Shown here: piece after piece, positions 23,032 through 31,286 of the stretch
Numbering within the stretch: the first letter of the stretch is position 1
How the letters are laid out: every line of letters begins with the position of its first letter
Origin: Nanobdellota archaeon
GTDB lineage: Archaea; Nanobdellota; Nanobdellia; Woesearchaeales; JACPBV01
Direction: 5' to 3'
Assembly: GCA_018813685.1 (NCBI GenBank)
Contig: JAHJAV010000055.1
Span: 1-40,891 of the forward strand
DNA length: 40,891 nt
Translations under genes and position numbers: made by a program
The notes under the pieces: generated by a model
Told to the model about the DNA's origin: nothing
The model's database searches: none
Seen by the model: the letters and a program-made list of their open reading frames with translations, nothing else

Positions 23032-23526
23032 TTATGCACCTAAAACCTTAGTTTTTACTTCTTCGAATTTTTTAGTATCAAAATTTTTGATGTGTTTTCC
23101 GTTTATCCTATCCCCTGAAGGAAGAATCTCTTTTGAATGTGGAATAACCACGCCGCTGTCAATACATCCTTTCAATAAAGAATATACTCTTGAGCCTTTT
23201 ATTGACTTCTGGGATCCCAGGTCTAATATCATTTCTTTTATGTTTTTCTTTTTTGATTTGCTGCCTATCAAAAGCCCAACAAGATATGCTGAAGGGATAT
23301 TGCCGCAATTTTTATCCCAGCTGTATTTCTTCAATTCCGCTGAATGTGAGGAAACTATGACCCTGTCTCCCTTTTCATCATACTCAACAACCTGAGCAAG
23401 TATATTATTAAGGCTTTTTCTTACAACTAATCTTGGCTTATTGGCTGATAAGATTGCTAATCTTTTTCTATAATCTGTCTTACCCATCCTTTTTCTTTTG
23501 AAACCAACTGAATAATTCTTTCTCAT
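23032..23526 (-). CDS. rpl18: Ribosomal protein uL18
   Basis: 164-residue 5S rRNA-binding protein. RKRMGKTDYRKRLAILSANKPRLVVRKSLNNI is the standard N-terminus; SAYLVGLLIGSKSKKK and SRVYSLLKGCIDSGVVIPHSKEILPSGDRI follow. It overlaps eL19 by an ATGA at the start. Confidence 0.96.
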   Translation of the reverse strand: MRKNYSVGFKRKRMGKTDYRKRLAILSANKPRLVVRKSLNNILAQVVEYDEKGDRVIVSSHSAELKKYSWDKNCGNIPSAYLVGLLIGSKSKKKNIKEMILDLGSQKSIKGSRVYSLLKGCIDSGVVIPHSKEILPSGDRINGKHIKNFDTKKFEEVKTKVLGA

Positions 23527-23963
23527 TTTTTAACTCTCTCCTCTAAATGAATCTTGATGTGCCTTTTGCTTCTGAAAAAACCACCTTTTGATTTTAAATA
23601 AAGTTCCCTATAAAGTTTTTTATCGATTGTTTTTCCCTTTAGGGCGTTCAAAAGCTGCCTTTGGGCCCTTACCTTATTTATCCATGCCCTCTTAGAGGTT
23701 AATCTTGCCCCCCTGCTTCCTTTTCTTGCGCCTGGCCCTTTCTGTTTTCCCTTTCTTCTTTGAACAAGCCTTTTTCTGGCCCTTACTCTTGAAACTCCCC
23801 TTTTGTTAAGCTTGGTGATTGCGTTGTCGTTTATCAGACCCCTTATATCGACTTTAGTGATTGCCTCTTTTATATCCTCTAACCTATCCTCATCGAATCT
23901 TATTCTCTTTGGTGAACATTTGCATAAGTCTGCTGCAAGCCTTTTTTGATTAGATAAGTCCAT
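23523..23963 (-). CDS. rpl19e: Ribosomal protein eL19
   Basis: 146-residue archaeal/eukaryotic protein: QKRLAADLCKCSPKRIRFDEDRLEDI at the start, then the very basic GVSRVRARKRLVQRRKGKQKGPGARKGSRGAR region. It shares one base with the upstream eL32 stop. Confidence 0.96.
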   Translation of the reverse strand: MDLSNQKRLAADLCKCSPKRIRFDEDRLEDIKEAITKVDIRGLINDNAITKLNKRGVSRVRARKRLVQRRKGKQKGPGARKGSRGARLTSKRAWINKVRAQRQLLNALKGKTIDKKLYRELYLKSKGGFFRSKRHIKIHLEERVKK

Positions 23964-24526
23964 TATATTTCCCTCTTAGTAAGCAATTTGTCTTTTTCTT
24001 TCTTTTCCTGTTCTTTTTTCTCTTCGTCAGTAAGTTTCTCTTCAAGCTTATCTGTTTTTACTTCCTTAGCTGATTCTTTCTTTGCTTTTTTCTCTTGTTT
24101 TTTCTTCTTTTTTTCAAATCTCTTATTCAGCTCTTCTTCTTTATTGGTTAAGTATTTGTCAACATTAAGGTTAAGAACTTTTATTCCATTTTCCTTTGCT
24201 TTTTTCAATAAAGCTATCTTGTTTTTTAGGCTTACATTGCCTGCAATGATTATTCCTTCTTTTGACTTATCGATTGAGTTTAGATCTGACTCGTTCATTA
24301 TTATCTTCATGACTAAACCTGACCTATGCAATCCCCTTGTTTCCTTAGGTGAACCATATCCGTCCTGAACTTTATTAGGGTGGCCTGATTTTTTTAATCT
24401 TACCTTGGAGTGAAGCCCCCTTGGATTAACCCATTTCTTCTTAAGGCGCTTATGATTGTTGTAATCCTGCCTAATAAAAGCCGGCTTCTTTTTCCTCATC
24501 TGAATCGCTAAATCTAATAATTTCAT
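23963..24526 (-). CDS. rpl32e: Ribosomal protein eL32, with charged tail
   Basis: 187 residues. The conserved core (PAFIRQDYNNHKRLKKKWVNPRGLHSKVR, GYGSPKETRGLH) runs to about residue 130. The remaining 55 residues are Lys/Glu-rich (KRFEKKKKKQEKKAKKESAKEV), like the tails on eL14, uS3, uL22 and uS17 in this window. It overlaps uL6 by four bases. Confidence 0.94.
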   Translation of the reverse strand: MKLLDLAIQMRKKKPAFIRQDYNNHKRLKKKWVNPRGLHSKVRLKKSGHPNKVQDGYGSPKETRGLHRSGLVMKIIMNESDLNSIDKSKEGIIIAGNVSLKNKIALLKKAKENGIKVLNLNVDKYLTNKEEELNKRFEKKKKKQEKKAKKESAKEVKTDKLEEKLTDEEKKEQEKKEKDKLLTKREI

Positions 24527-25077
24527 TTTAATAATTTACCATCCTTTTCAATTATCCATATTCCATCCTGGAAAATCCTAAGATCATATTGTGTCCTTTT
24601 TGTCAATTTTTCAATATCTGCTGCAACCTGTGAAGATAATTCTTTATCTGGAGATTCAACTGTTATTAAATCGCCTTCTACAGTTACTTTAGCTCCTGTT
24701 TTCAGTTTTATCGCTCTTGGAATCTTTTCACCAAAAAAGTTCTTTACTGTAAACTCATTTCCTTTGATAGAAACATTCATAGGGAAATGGCCTGAGCATA
24801 TCTTTAATACGCATCTTGAACCTTCTTCTGCACTCTTGAACATATTTTTTGCATGAGCGCTGAATGTTTCGACTAATTTTCTTTGCCTTTTGCTTTTTTT
24901 CAGTGCCTGTATGATAAACTGAGTTCCTTCTTTCCTGATAGTTATATTAGGATCAGACATCTTTTTAGCTACTTCGCCTGATTTGCCTTTAACCTTAACT
25001 ATAGGGCCAACTAGTTCAACGTTAACCCCCTGAGGGATTTCCAGCACAACCTTGATCTCTTTCTTTGATTTTCCCAT
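24523..25077 (-). CDS. rpl6: Ribosomal protein uL6
   Basis: 184 residues with two repeated folds: IPQGVNVELVGPIVKVKGKSGEVAKKM and KNFFGEKIPRAIKLKTGAKVTVEGDLITV. The length is normal. It is encoded between uS8 (one base away) and eL32. Confidence 0.96.
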   Translation of the reverse strand: MGKSKKEIKVVLEIPQGVNVELVGPIVKVKGKSGEVAKKMSDPNITIRKEGTQFIIQALKKSKRQRKLVETFSAHAKNMFKSAEEGSRCVLKICSGHFPMNVSIKGNEFTVKNFFGEKIPRAIKLKTGAKVTVEGDLITVESPDKELSSQVAADIEKLTKRTQYDLRIFQDGIWIIEKDGKLLK

Positions 25078-25078
25078 T

Positions 25079-25468
25079 TTAGTAACAATAAGCCAATAAT
25101 TTTCCGCCTATATTTTTCTTCTTTGCATCTGTGTGAGTCATAATACCCTGAGGGGTTGAAACGAAGATTATTCCAAAATCTTTTGCAGGAAGATATCTCT
25201 TTTCAATCTTTTCATAACCATCTTTTTTTACGCTGAACCTGGGCTTTATCGCTCCGCATTTATTGATGTTTCCCAAAAGATTAAGCTTCAAAACAGCCTT
25301 ATTATTATGAACCATCTCTTCAAATGAGCCTATATACCCATTTTCATCCATTATCTTAAATACTGCCTTGATTATATTAGAGCATGGCGAAATAGTACAT
25401 TCTTTTTTGCCTATCTTTTCATTGTTTAATATTACCGATAATGCATTTGCCAAAGTGTCATTTAACAT
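25079..25468 (-). CDS. rps8: Ribosomal protein uS8
   Basis: 129 residues, archaeal type: MLNDTLANALSVILNNEKIGKKE at the start and the C-terminal STPQGIMTHTDAKKKNIGGKLLAYCY. I place the start at ATG 25468, with GAGGT seven bases upstream; the TTG at 25480 would include that site. Confidence 0.95.
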   Translation of the reverse strand: MLNDTLANALSVILNNEKIGKKECTISPCSNIIKAVFKIMDENGYIGSFEEMVHNNKAVLKLNLLGNINKCGAIKPRFSVKKDGYEKIEKRYLPAKDFGIIFVSTPQGIMTHTDAKKKNIGGKLLAYCY

Positions 25469-25476
25469 TTTAAACC

Positions 25477-25707
25477 TCAATTGTATTTCTTGAATCCGAT
25501 ATCATGCGCTACGTCTCTAAAGCACCTTCTGCACAAGTCTAGACCATATTTTCCGATATGGGCCCTGGGATTTCCACAAAGCCTGCAACTATGCGCTTTT
25601 GATCCAAACTTACGTTCTTTTGGTGCATTGTGCTTTAAAAACCTATTAAGCTTGACTGGTTTTGATTTCAGCTGCTTGAAAACTTTTTTATGATCTGAAT
25701 AACTCAT
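25477..25707 (-). CDS. rps14: Ribosomal protein uS14, zinc type
   Basis: 76 residues. The zinc ribbon is CRLCGNPRAHIGKYGLDLCRRC, as in archaeal uS14, and the C-terminus DIGFKKYN is typical. The N-terminus carries about 20 residues more (SYSDHKKVFKQLKSKPVKLNRF) than the compact archaeal form. It overlaps uL5 by an ATGA. Confidence 0.95.
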   Translation of the reverse strand: MSYSDHKKVFKQLKSKPVKLNRFLKHNAPKERKFGSKAHSCRLCGNPRAHIGKYGLDLCRRCFRDVAHDIGFKKYN

Positions 25708-26219
25708 TCTTCTTCACCTATTTTAACATTAAATTTTTTCGTAATAAATTCTATTGCTTCTTCTTTTGTTATCTTTTGTTTAGCAGGTATCTTTTTTCTA
25801 AGAATTCTTCTTCTTTTTATCCTGAAGCCTGGCCTTTCAAGAGTTATGCAAACTTCTAAGCCCATCATGCCTATCTTAGGGTCATATTTTGCCCCAGGGA
25901 TATCCATATATTCATGAATGCCAAATGCTATGTTACCCTCTTTATCAAATTGATGAGGATTTAACCTGTTTTCCTTTGCCTCGAAAAGCCTTTTTAATAT
26001 CTCTTCTGCTTTCTTTTTTCTCAAAGTAAGCTTGCAACCAATAGGCAAGCCGGGCCTTAGGCCCCATGAAGGTATTCTCTTTTGAGTGAATGTTTTAACT
26101 GGATCTATACCTGTGATGCTTTTCAAGAGAACAATCCCTTTTTCAAGCTTAGACTGCTCTTTACCTGCACCCACATTCAGGGTTATTTTCTCTATCCTTA
26201 TTGATTTCATCGGATTCAT
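25704..26219 (-). CDS. rpl5: Ribosomal protein uL5
   Basis: 171-residue 5S rRNA-binding protein. IRIEKITLNVGAGKEQSKLEKG at the start, TFTQKRIPSWGLRPGLPIGCKLTLRKKKA, and the C-terminal GFRIKRRRILRKKIPAKQKIT are standard for archaea. It abuts eS4. Confidence 0.96.
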   Translation of the reverse strand: MNPMKSIRIEKITLNVGAGKEQSKLEKGIVLLKSITGIDPVKTFTQKRIPSWGLRPGLPIGCKLTLRKKKAEEILKRLFEAKENRLNPHQFDKEGNIAFGIHEYMDIPGAKYDPKIGMMGLEVCITLERPGFRIKRRRILRKKIPAKQKITKEEAIEFITKKFNVKIGEEE

Positions 26220-26220
26220 T

Positions 26221-26910
26221 TTATTTGGTTGTTAATGAAAATAATGGCTTGTCTTTGCCAATCACAAAGACGTATCTTTTCAATGTTTCAACTAAGTCTC
26301 CATTTTCTCTTTTGTAAGTAATCTTATTTGCGATTATGTCCTCTACTTTGCCTGTATCGCCCATATGCTTACCGCCGATAAGGCAGATTGTGCTCCCTTT
26401 TTCTAATTTGAAATGATCTTTTATCTCTTGTTTAGGCAATGTTATGACTAATGTGTCTCCTGTCTTGTATTCGTCTTTATCGACTAAGATGTTTTTTCCA
26501 TCATAAAGATTGATCTGAGTTTTGCCATTTACCATGTGCTTGCCCATTATCTTACATGGCTTTATCTCTGCATCTTTCTTTTCTATGCTTAATACGCTTA
26601 TCTTGCCTTTGATCAACACTACCCTAAAATATTGATTTGTTTTTTTGATCTCAATAACGTCCATTATGCCTACAGGGAATTTTGATTCTTTTCTTCTTAT
26701 GCCATCAACAAGTATCTCATTGTTATAAAGAATCTTTACAACTTCTTTTGAGGTTTTGGCTAATTTAAGCATGTCCCTCAATAATACCTTTAAAGGTAAA
26801 CCTAAACTGAATGAATGAGGACCTGGATTAGGCCTTGTTATAAAAGTGATATTTCTTCTTTTCACTGGCCATGCCTTACTAATAGCGGGCCTTTTAAGGT
26901 GTCTTTTCAT
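26221..26910 (-). CDS. rps4e: Ribosomal protein eS4
   Basis: 229-residue archaeal/eukaryotic small-subunit protein with an S4-like RNA-binding segment (LLRDMLKLAKTSKEVVKILYNNEILVDGIRRK) and a KOW-like C-terminal part (STICLIGGKHMGDTGKVEDI). It overlaps uL24 by four bases. Confidence 0.95.
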   Translation of the reverse strand: MKRHLKRPAISKAWPVKRRNITFITRPNPGPHSFSLGLPLKVLLRDMLKLAKTSKEVVKILYNNEILVDGIRRKESKFPVGIMDVIEIKKTNQYFRVVLIKGKISVLSIEKKDAEIKPCKIMGKHMVNGKTQINLYDGKNILVDKDEYKTGDTLVITLPKQEIKDHFKLEKGSTICLIGGKHMGDTGKVEDIIANKITYKRENGDLVETLKRYVFVIGKDKPLFSLTTK

Positions 26911-27293
26911 TTTCCTTTCCTCTCAATTATCTTTTGCCTGTTCTTATCATCAAGGCTTAATTCAGTTATTATCAAATTTGATGGGTGAATCGGATAAGTT
27001 GATTTTGTTCCGTCTTTTCTGGTTATTTCTATCCCTGTAAGGTAAACGCGTGTTTTCTTAAGGTCAATCCTGTCTACTGTGCCCTGGTGTTTTTTGAATT
27101 GGCCCCTTACTACAGTTACCTTATCGCCTTTTTTCAAGCCCAGGTTCCTTTTTTTATATTTCTTGAGCAGCTCTTTTGATAAATGAACATGCACGAATTT
27201 CTGCTTTATATGAAGAGGAGCATTATGCCTGTATTTTCTCTGCTTTCTCTTCTGGCTGCTTGATTTCCATGCTGTTGAAAATAATTTTTTCAT
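26907..27293 (-). CDS. rpl24: Ribosomal protein uL24
   Basis: 128 residues with the archaeal N-terminal stretch (SSQKRKQRKYRHNAPLHIKQKFVHVHLSKELLKKYKKRNLGLKKGD) and the KOW motif GDKVTVVRGQFKKHQGTVDRIDLKKTRVYLTG. It lies one base after uL14. Confidence 0.96.
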   Translation of the reverse strand: MKKLFSTAWKSSSQKRKQRKYRHNAPLHIKQKFVHVHLSKELLKKYKKRNLGLKKGDKVTVVRGQFKKHQGTVDRIDLKKTRVYLTGIEITRKDGTKSTYPIHPSNLIITELSLDDKNRQKIIERKGK

Positions 27294-27294
27294 T

Positions 27295-27696
27295 TTACAC
27301 CACTATCTTTGCTACTTTTGCAATACCTGGCCATCTTTCAGTAGCTTCTTTTGCAATAGCCCCCTTAAAGATTGTACCCTTGGGATTTCCCTTATCATCC
27401 TTTAATACTACAGCTGCATTGTCTTCGAATTTTACCCTCATGCCGTCAGGCCTTCTGAATTCTCTTCTTTGCCTTACAATAACTGCCAAGACTGTCTGTT
27501 TTCTCATATCAGGCCTGCCTCTTTTTACAGCTGTCATGACTAAGTCACCAACACCTGCTGCCTGCCTTCTTCCCTTTACAGTCTTGTTTCTATATACGCT
27601 GAATATCTTGAGTGATTTGGCCCCTGAATTATCACAGGTGTCAATTATTGAACCTACAGGTAATGCCCTAGTTACTCTTGCTTTGACTGCCTGCAT
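27295..27696 (-). CDS. rpl14: Ribosomal protein uL14
   Basis: 133 residues. The start is set at ATG 27696 because MQAVKARVTRALPVGSIIDTCDNSGAK is the family N-terminus and GGAGGA lies just upstream. The open frame continues upstream into uS17, but that part is the overlapping gene. Conserved YRNKTVKGRRQAAGVGDLVMTAVKRG follows. It overlaps the uS17 tail by 29 bases. Confidence 0.95.
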   Translation of the reverse strand: MQAVKARVTRALPVGSIIDTCDNSGAKSLKIFSVYRNKTVKGRRQAAGVGDLVMTAVKRGRPDMRKQTVLAVIVRQRREFRRPDGMRVKFEDNAAVVLKDDKGNPKGTIFKGAIAKEATERWPGIAKVAKIVV

Positions 27697-28114
27697 CTTT
27701 TTCCTCCTGAACTTCTTCTTTTTCCTTTTTCCTTGTTTTTCCTTCTTCGAGAGCTTCCATTCTCTCTTTGAATCCTTTTTCTCTTCCAAGATTTTCTATA
27801 ACTACAAAATTTTTAGTCTTGCTCAATGGCCTGCATTCAGAGATTCTTACAATATCTCCTTCTCTTGCACCTAAGCATTCTGGGTTATGAGCTTTTATCT
27901 TTGTCCTTCTTTTTTCGTATCTTTCATATTTAGGAATAACAGCCTGCCTTTCGAACTCCACTGTTGCTGTTTTCTGCATCTTTGTAGAGCTTATTGTGCC
28001 TGTAAATATCTTGCCCCTGCATTTTAGACTGCCATGAAAGGGGCAATTAGGATCATTACAACTATTGCTATTGGATTTTACCTTTATGCCTATGTTTTTG
28101 CTAGTTTCTTTCAT
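27668..28114 (-). CDS. rps17: Ribosomal protein uS17
   Basis: 148 residues, archaeal form with the CNDPNCPFHGSLKCRGKIFTGTI start and the OB fold (MQKTATVEFERQAVIPKYERYEKRRTKIKAHNPE). The last 40 residues (GKTRKKEKEEVQEEKDAGSQ) are a charged extension that overlaps the start of uL14. In many archaea a gene for RNase P component 1 lies between aIF1 and uS17; it is not here. Confidence 0.94.
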   Translation of the reverse strand: MKETSKNIGIKVKSNSNSCNDPNCPFHGSLKCRGKIFTGTISSTKMQKTATVEFERQAVIPKYERYEKRRTKIKAHNPECLGAREGDIVRISECRPLSKTKNFVVIENLGREKGFKERMEALEEGKTRKKEKEEVQEEKDAGSQSKSN

Positions 28115-28125
28115 TTTTTTACCTT

Positions 28126-28434
28126 TTATCTCACTTCGATTGTCTCTGGCGCGAAACCGGATTGAATCAATATTCCCTTTACTTTCTGCTTATGGTCGCC
28201 CTGAAGCTCTATCCTTCCTTCTTTTGCTGTACCGCCACAAGCAAATTTACTTTTTAACCTCTTGGCCAAATCCTTAAGGTTAATCTCTTTTTCATCAATG
28301 CCTTCAATTATTGTGCTTACTTTGTTGAATTTCTTCTTCACTATTTTTACTATAATCTTTTGGCTTTCTTTTGCTATTGTTTCGCAAACGCAAAGCTCTT
28401 TTGGCAACCCGCATCTTGTGCAAATTTCACTCAT
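28126..28434 (-). CDS. Translation initiation factor aIF1 (SUI1 family)
   Basis: 102 residues. It helps start-codon selection on the small subunit. There is an N-terminal zinc-like CTRCGLPKELCVC and then the SUI1 core (KFNKVSTIIEGIDEKEINLKDLAKRLKSKFACGGTAKEGRIELQGDH). It sits between uL29 and uS17 as in other archaea and overlaps the uL29 stop by four bases. Confidence 0.95.
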   Translation of the reverse strand: MSEICTRCGLPKELCVCETIAKESQKIIVKIVKKKFNKVSTIIEGIDEKEINLKDLAKRLKSKFACGGTAKEGRIELQGDHKQKVKGILIQSGFAPETIEVR

Positions 28435-28640
28435 GTTTTGTTATCAACCTCTTTTGATTTTTCAGTTAAAATTGTCAATATCCTTGCGATGTTCTTTTTT
28501 ACTTCTCTAACCTGACCAGGGCTTTTAGGAGTTGTACCTGTGGAAATCTGGGCGTTAAGCTTGATGCGCTCTTTCTTAAGCTCTTCCAACTTTACATTAA
28601 GGTCTTCCTTACTCAGCGACCTTATTTCCTTGGCTTTCAT
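28431..28640 (-). CDS. rpl29: Ribosomal protein uL29
   Basis: 69 residues, two-helix protein at the tunnel exit: KAKEIRSLSKEDLNVKLEELKKERIKLNAQISTG and a C-terminal RILTILTEK helix. GGAGG lies before the ATG. The start overlaps the uS3 tail by 32 bases. Confidence 0.95.
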   Translation of the reverse strand: MKAKEIRSLSKEDLNVKLEELKKERIKLNAQISTGTTPKSPGQVREVKKNIARILTILTEKSKEVDNKT

Positions 28641-29379
28641 CTTTTTCCTCCTTTACTTTCTTTTTTCTTGTTCTTTTCTTTGCAGGCTTTTTTTCTTCTG
28701 ATTTTTTTTCAGCTATTTCTTCTGCCTTTTCTTCTTTTTTCTCTTCTGATTTTTCTTTCTTTTCTGATTCTGCTAATTCTTCTTCGCTTGTAAAACTGAT
28801 CACATCAGGAAGCTTGATATCAGGAGGCATTATTGATACTTTAATTCCTACAATACCTGCTTTCAACTGAGCAGCAGCATAAGCCCTATCTACCCCTTCT
28901 AACGAAACGTCTCCGCATTTTCTTAAATAACCAGAGTAAAATCTCCATGATTTTGCCCTTGAACTTGGGATCTTTCCGCTTAATATCACTTCTATGCCTA
29001 ATGCTCCTGAGCGCATTACTTCTGTCATTATCTTATGACCAACGCCTTTAAAATTTTTTGTTCCGAAACGCTCTAATGCACCTGCAATCTTTTCAGCCAT
29101 TATTGAAGCGTTGAGCCCTGTGTTTTGGACTTCTGCAATCTCTATCTGAGGATTTTCCAATTCGAATTCTTTTTTTAATAATTTTGTCAACTGTTTTATG
29201 TTTTCTCCTTTTCTTCCGACTACAAGACCCGGCCTTGATGTATGCACAATTATCTTTTCACCCAATGGAGTTTTCTGTATCTTGATGTGGCTAAGGCCTG
29301 CATTCCTGAGGCTATCTCTAACATATCTTTGAATCTGAAATTCCTTTATCTTTTCCTTAACCAGTTTTCTTTCTATCAT
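28609..29379 (-). CDS. rps3: Ribosomal protein uS3, with charged C-terminal tail
   Basis: 256 residues: KH domain with VVGRKGENIKQLTKLLKKEF, and a C-terminal domain (GIEVILSGKIPSSRAKSWRFYSG, GIKVSIMPPDIKLPD). The last 55 residues are Lys/Glu-rich (ESEKKEKSEEKKEEKAEE, KKPAKKRTRKKK). The start lies inside the end of uL22. Confidence 0.95.
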   Translation of the reverse strand: MIERKLVKEKIKEFQIQRYVRDSLRNAGLSHIKIQKTPLGEKIIVHTSRPGLVVGRKGENIKQLTKLLKKEFELENPQIEIAEVQNTGLNASIMAEKIAGALERFGTKNFKGVGHKIMTEVMRSGALGIEVILSGKIPSSRAKSWRFYSGYLRKCGDVSLEGVDRAYAAAQLKAGIVGIKVSIMPPDIKLPDVISFTSEEELAESEKKEKSEEKKEEKAEEIAEKKSEEKKPAKKRTRKKKVKEEKDESQGNKVAE

Positions 29380-29869
29380 TTTTCTTTTCTTCCTTTTGTT
29401 TTTTATCTTCCTTTTGTTTTTTATCTTCTTTGGATTTCTTCTCTTCGACTATGATTTCTATATGCGTCCTTTTAGATTTTCTTCTTCTCTGCCTGCCATA
29501 ACGCCATGGCCTACTAGCCAAATGAGCACATATATGTGTGATTGTCAAGTCTGATGTGTTTAATCCCTTAAATTGAGCATTTGACTCTGCGGATTCAAGC
29601 AGTTCTATGATCTTTAATGCAGCATTTTTTGGGAATCTGCCTGGCCCAATCTTTGTCTTATGGCTTAAATCTTTGTTGAATATCTTGAATGGGACTGCCC
29701 TAGTACGATCAACAACGCACTGCAGCATCTTTTTTGCCTGGGTAAGTTTTTTATTTCTTATGAAGTGACATATCTCTACACTAAACTTAGTTGAGATTGG
29801 CAGTGAACTGCCAACTACTCTAGCCATTGTTTCTTTATTATAGTTTTGTGTTGAGTATTTATGTACCAT
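29357..29869 (-). CDS. rpl22: Ribosomal protein uL22, with repeat-coded tail
   Basis: 170 residues with the archaeal core (ARVVGSSLPISTKFSVEICHFIRNKKLTQAKKML, PGRFPKNAALKIIELLESAESNAQFKGL). The tail repeats DKKQKE, encoded by two exact 18-base copies at 29389-29406 and 29407-29424. It overlaps uS3 by 23 bases. Confidence 0.95.
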   Translation of the reverse strand: MVHKYSTQNYNKETMARVVGSSLPISTKFSVEICHFIRNKKLTQAKKMLQCVVDRTRAVPFKIFNKDLSHKTKIGPGRFPKNAALKIIELLESAESNAQFKGLNTSDLTITHICAHLASRPWRYGRQRRRKSKRTHIEIIVEEKKSKEDKKQKEDKKQKEEKKNDRKKTG

Positions 29870-29870
29870 T

Positions 29871-30254
29871 TTATTTCACTGATAGTGCTGCTGAGCTCTT
29901 TGTAGCGCCAATTCCTGGTGCAGAGTGCTCTACTCTTTTCCTAGTCATTGCAAATTCCCCAAGGTAATGGCCTAACATCTCATCCTGGATTATAGTAGAG
30001 ACAAATTCCTTGCCGTTATGGATTCTTATGGTCATGCCGATCATCTCTGGCAGGATAACCATATCCTTGCAGTGAGTTTCAATATTATTTTTTTTTGATC
30101 TTATTCTTTTTAACAGGATTTTCTGCTGGTCTGTGAATCCTCTTTTTATGCTTCTCCTCTGTCTTGAAGGTAGCAATAGGATAAAATCAGTAATGCTAAG
30201 ATCCTTTAATTCCCCTAATGTCTTTCCCTTATATGTGAATTCTTTTTTTACCAT
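29871..30254 (-). CDS. rps19: Ribosomal protein uS19
   Basis: 127 residues. [36 protein letters not shown] at the start and the conserved [56 protein letters not shown]. It lies between uL2 and uL22. Confidence 0.96.
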   Translation of the reverse strand: MVKKEFTYKGKTLGELKDLSITDFILLLPSRQRRSIKRGFTDQQKILLKRIRSKKNNIETHCKDMVILPEMIGMTIRIHNGKEFVSTIIQDEMLGHYLGEFAMTRKRVEHSAPGIGATKSSAALSVK

Positions 30255-30256
30255 CT

Positions 30257-30973
30257 CTATCTCCTCTTCCAGCCTGTTCTTCTTGCCGCTACTTTACCTA
30301 CTTTTGCTCCAGGAGGAGCGTCTCTTGATACAGTAGAAGCTTTCCCTTTAGCGCAAGTGCTTCTTCCGCCAAATGGATGTGAAACAGCGTTCATTGCAAG
30401 GGCAGCTGACCTTGGCCACATCTTGTTTCTTGCCCTCATAGCATGAAACTTAAATCCTGCTTTAAGGAATGGTTTTTCTGTCCTTCCTGCACCTGCTATT
30501 ATCCCTATTGTTGCCCTGCAGGACGAGTTAAATTCTTTTTCTTTTTTTGAAGGAAGCATTACAGTAACTTTATCTTTAATCTTGTTTAGGACTTTTGCTG
30601 AGGTTCCTGAGCATCTTACGAACTTTCCACCGTCTCCAGGTGCACCTTCTATGTTATATATAAGTGTTCCTTCTGGAATACTTTTCAATGGAAGGATATT
30701 TCCTGGGCTGACTGGCGCTTCTTCGCCGTGCATTATCTTGTCTCCCACTTTAATGCCTTCTGAAGCCTGTAAAAGAGATGTTTCTCCGTTATCATAGACT
30801 ACATCAACTAAAGGAGCTGAATGGCCTGAGCAATGTATGATATCTTTTATCTCTCCACCAATAAGGTTTTTTGTGTATGAGTTATAGGCTGTTTTGCCTT
30901 CATACCTAAAGCTAGGTGCTCTGTATGTTGGCGAGCCTTTTCCACGTTTTTGCTGAATTAAATTTTTTCCCAT
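30257..30973 (-). CDS. rpl2: Ribosomal protein uL2
   Basis: 238 residues, usual for archaea. [22 protein letters not shown] at the start, and the peptidyl-transferase-proximal [32 protein letters not shown] near the end, where the conserved His of the family lies (SHPFGG). A 51-base spacer with a hairpin separates it from uL23. Confidence 0.97.
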   Translation of the reverse strand: MGKNLIQQKRGKGSPTYRAPSFRYEGKTAYNSYTKNLIGGEIKDIIHCSGHSAPLVDVVYDNGETSLLQASEGIKVGDKIMHGEEAPVSPGNILPLKSIPEGTLIYNIEGAPGDGGKFVRCSGTSAKVLNKIKDKVTVMLPSKKEKEFNSSCRATIGIIAGAGRTEKPFLKAGFKFHAMRARNKMWPRSAALAMNAVSHPFGGRSTCAKGKASTVSRDAPPGAKVGKVAARRTGWKRR

Positions 30974-31002
30974 TGTTTCAAACCTTTTGTTTGTAACATG
31001 CC

Positions 31003-31021
31003 AAAAAGCTTTGCTTTTTGA
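31003..31021. repeat. Short hairpin CAAAAAGC-TTT-GCTTTTTG between uL23 and uL2
   Basis: A perfect 8-bp stem and TTT loop in an otherwise nearly spacer-free operon. The inner 17 bases are identical to 4297-4313 in the aromatic operon leader. It could damp or stop transcription between uL23 and uL2, mark an RNA processing site, or be a dispersed repeat. Confidence 0.55.
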
Positions 31022-31024
31022 GCA

Positions 31025-31285
31025 TTACATCAAACCTAGTTGAGTTGCAATATCTATAGCAGGATTTTCTGCTGAAAATTTTACATATGCTTTTTTATTG
31101 CCGTCTGGACCTATAAACGAGTTTACTTTTATCACTTTTACCTTGAACATCTTTTCGATTGATTCTTTTATTTCCTTATTTGTAGATTTTCTATCTACTA
31201 CGAACAATAATTTATTCTCGCTTTCCATCATCCTAATCGCCTTTTCTGTCGATAAGGGGTTTTTTATTATGTGGTATGGGTCCAT
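31025..31285 (-). CDS. rpl23: Ribosomal protein uL23
   Basis: 86 residues: IIKNPLSTEKAIRMMESENKLLFVVDRKSTNKEIKESIEKMFKVKVIKVNSFIGPDGNKKAYVKF, the typical archaeal compact form at the tunnel exit. It abuts uL4. Confidence 0.96.
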   Translation of the reverse strand: MDPYHIIKNPLSTEKAIRMMESENKLLFVVDRKSTNKEIKESIEKMFKVKVIKVNSFIGPDGNKKAYVKFSAENPAIDIATQLGLM

Positions 31286-31286
31286 T

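Noticed and set aside
27176-27874. 232-codon plus-strand ORF opposite uL14/uS17/uL24
   Set aside because: Antisense shadow of three conserved ribosomal genes; the hydrophobic runs come from reversed Lys/Glu codons.
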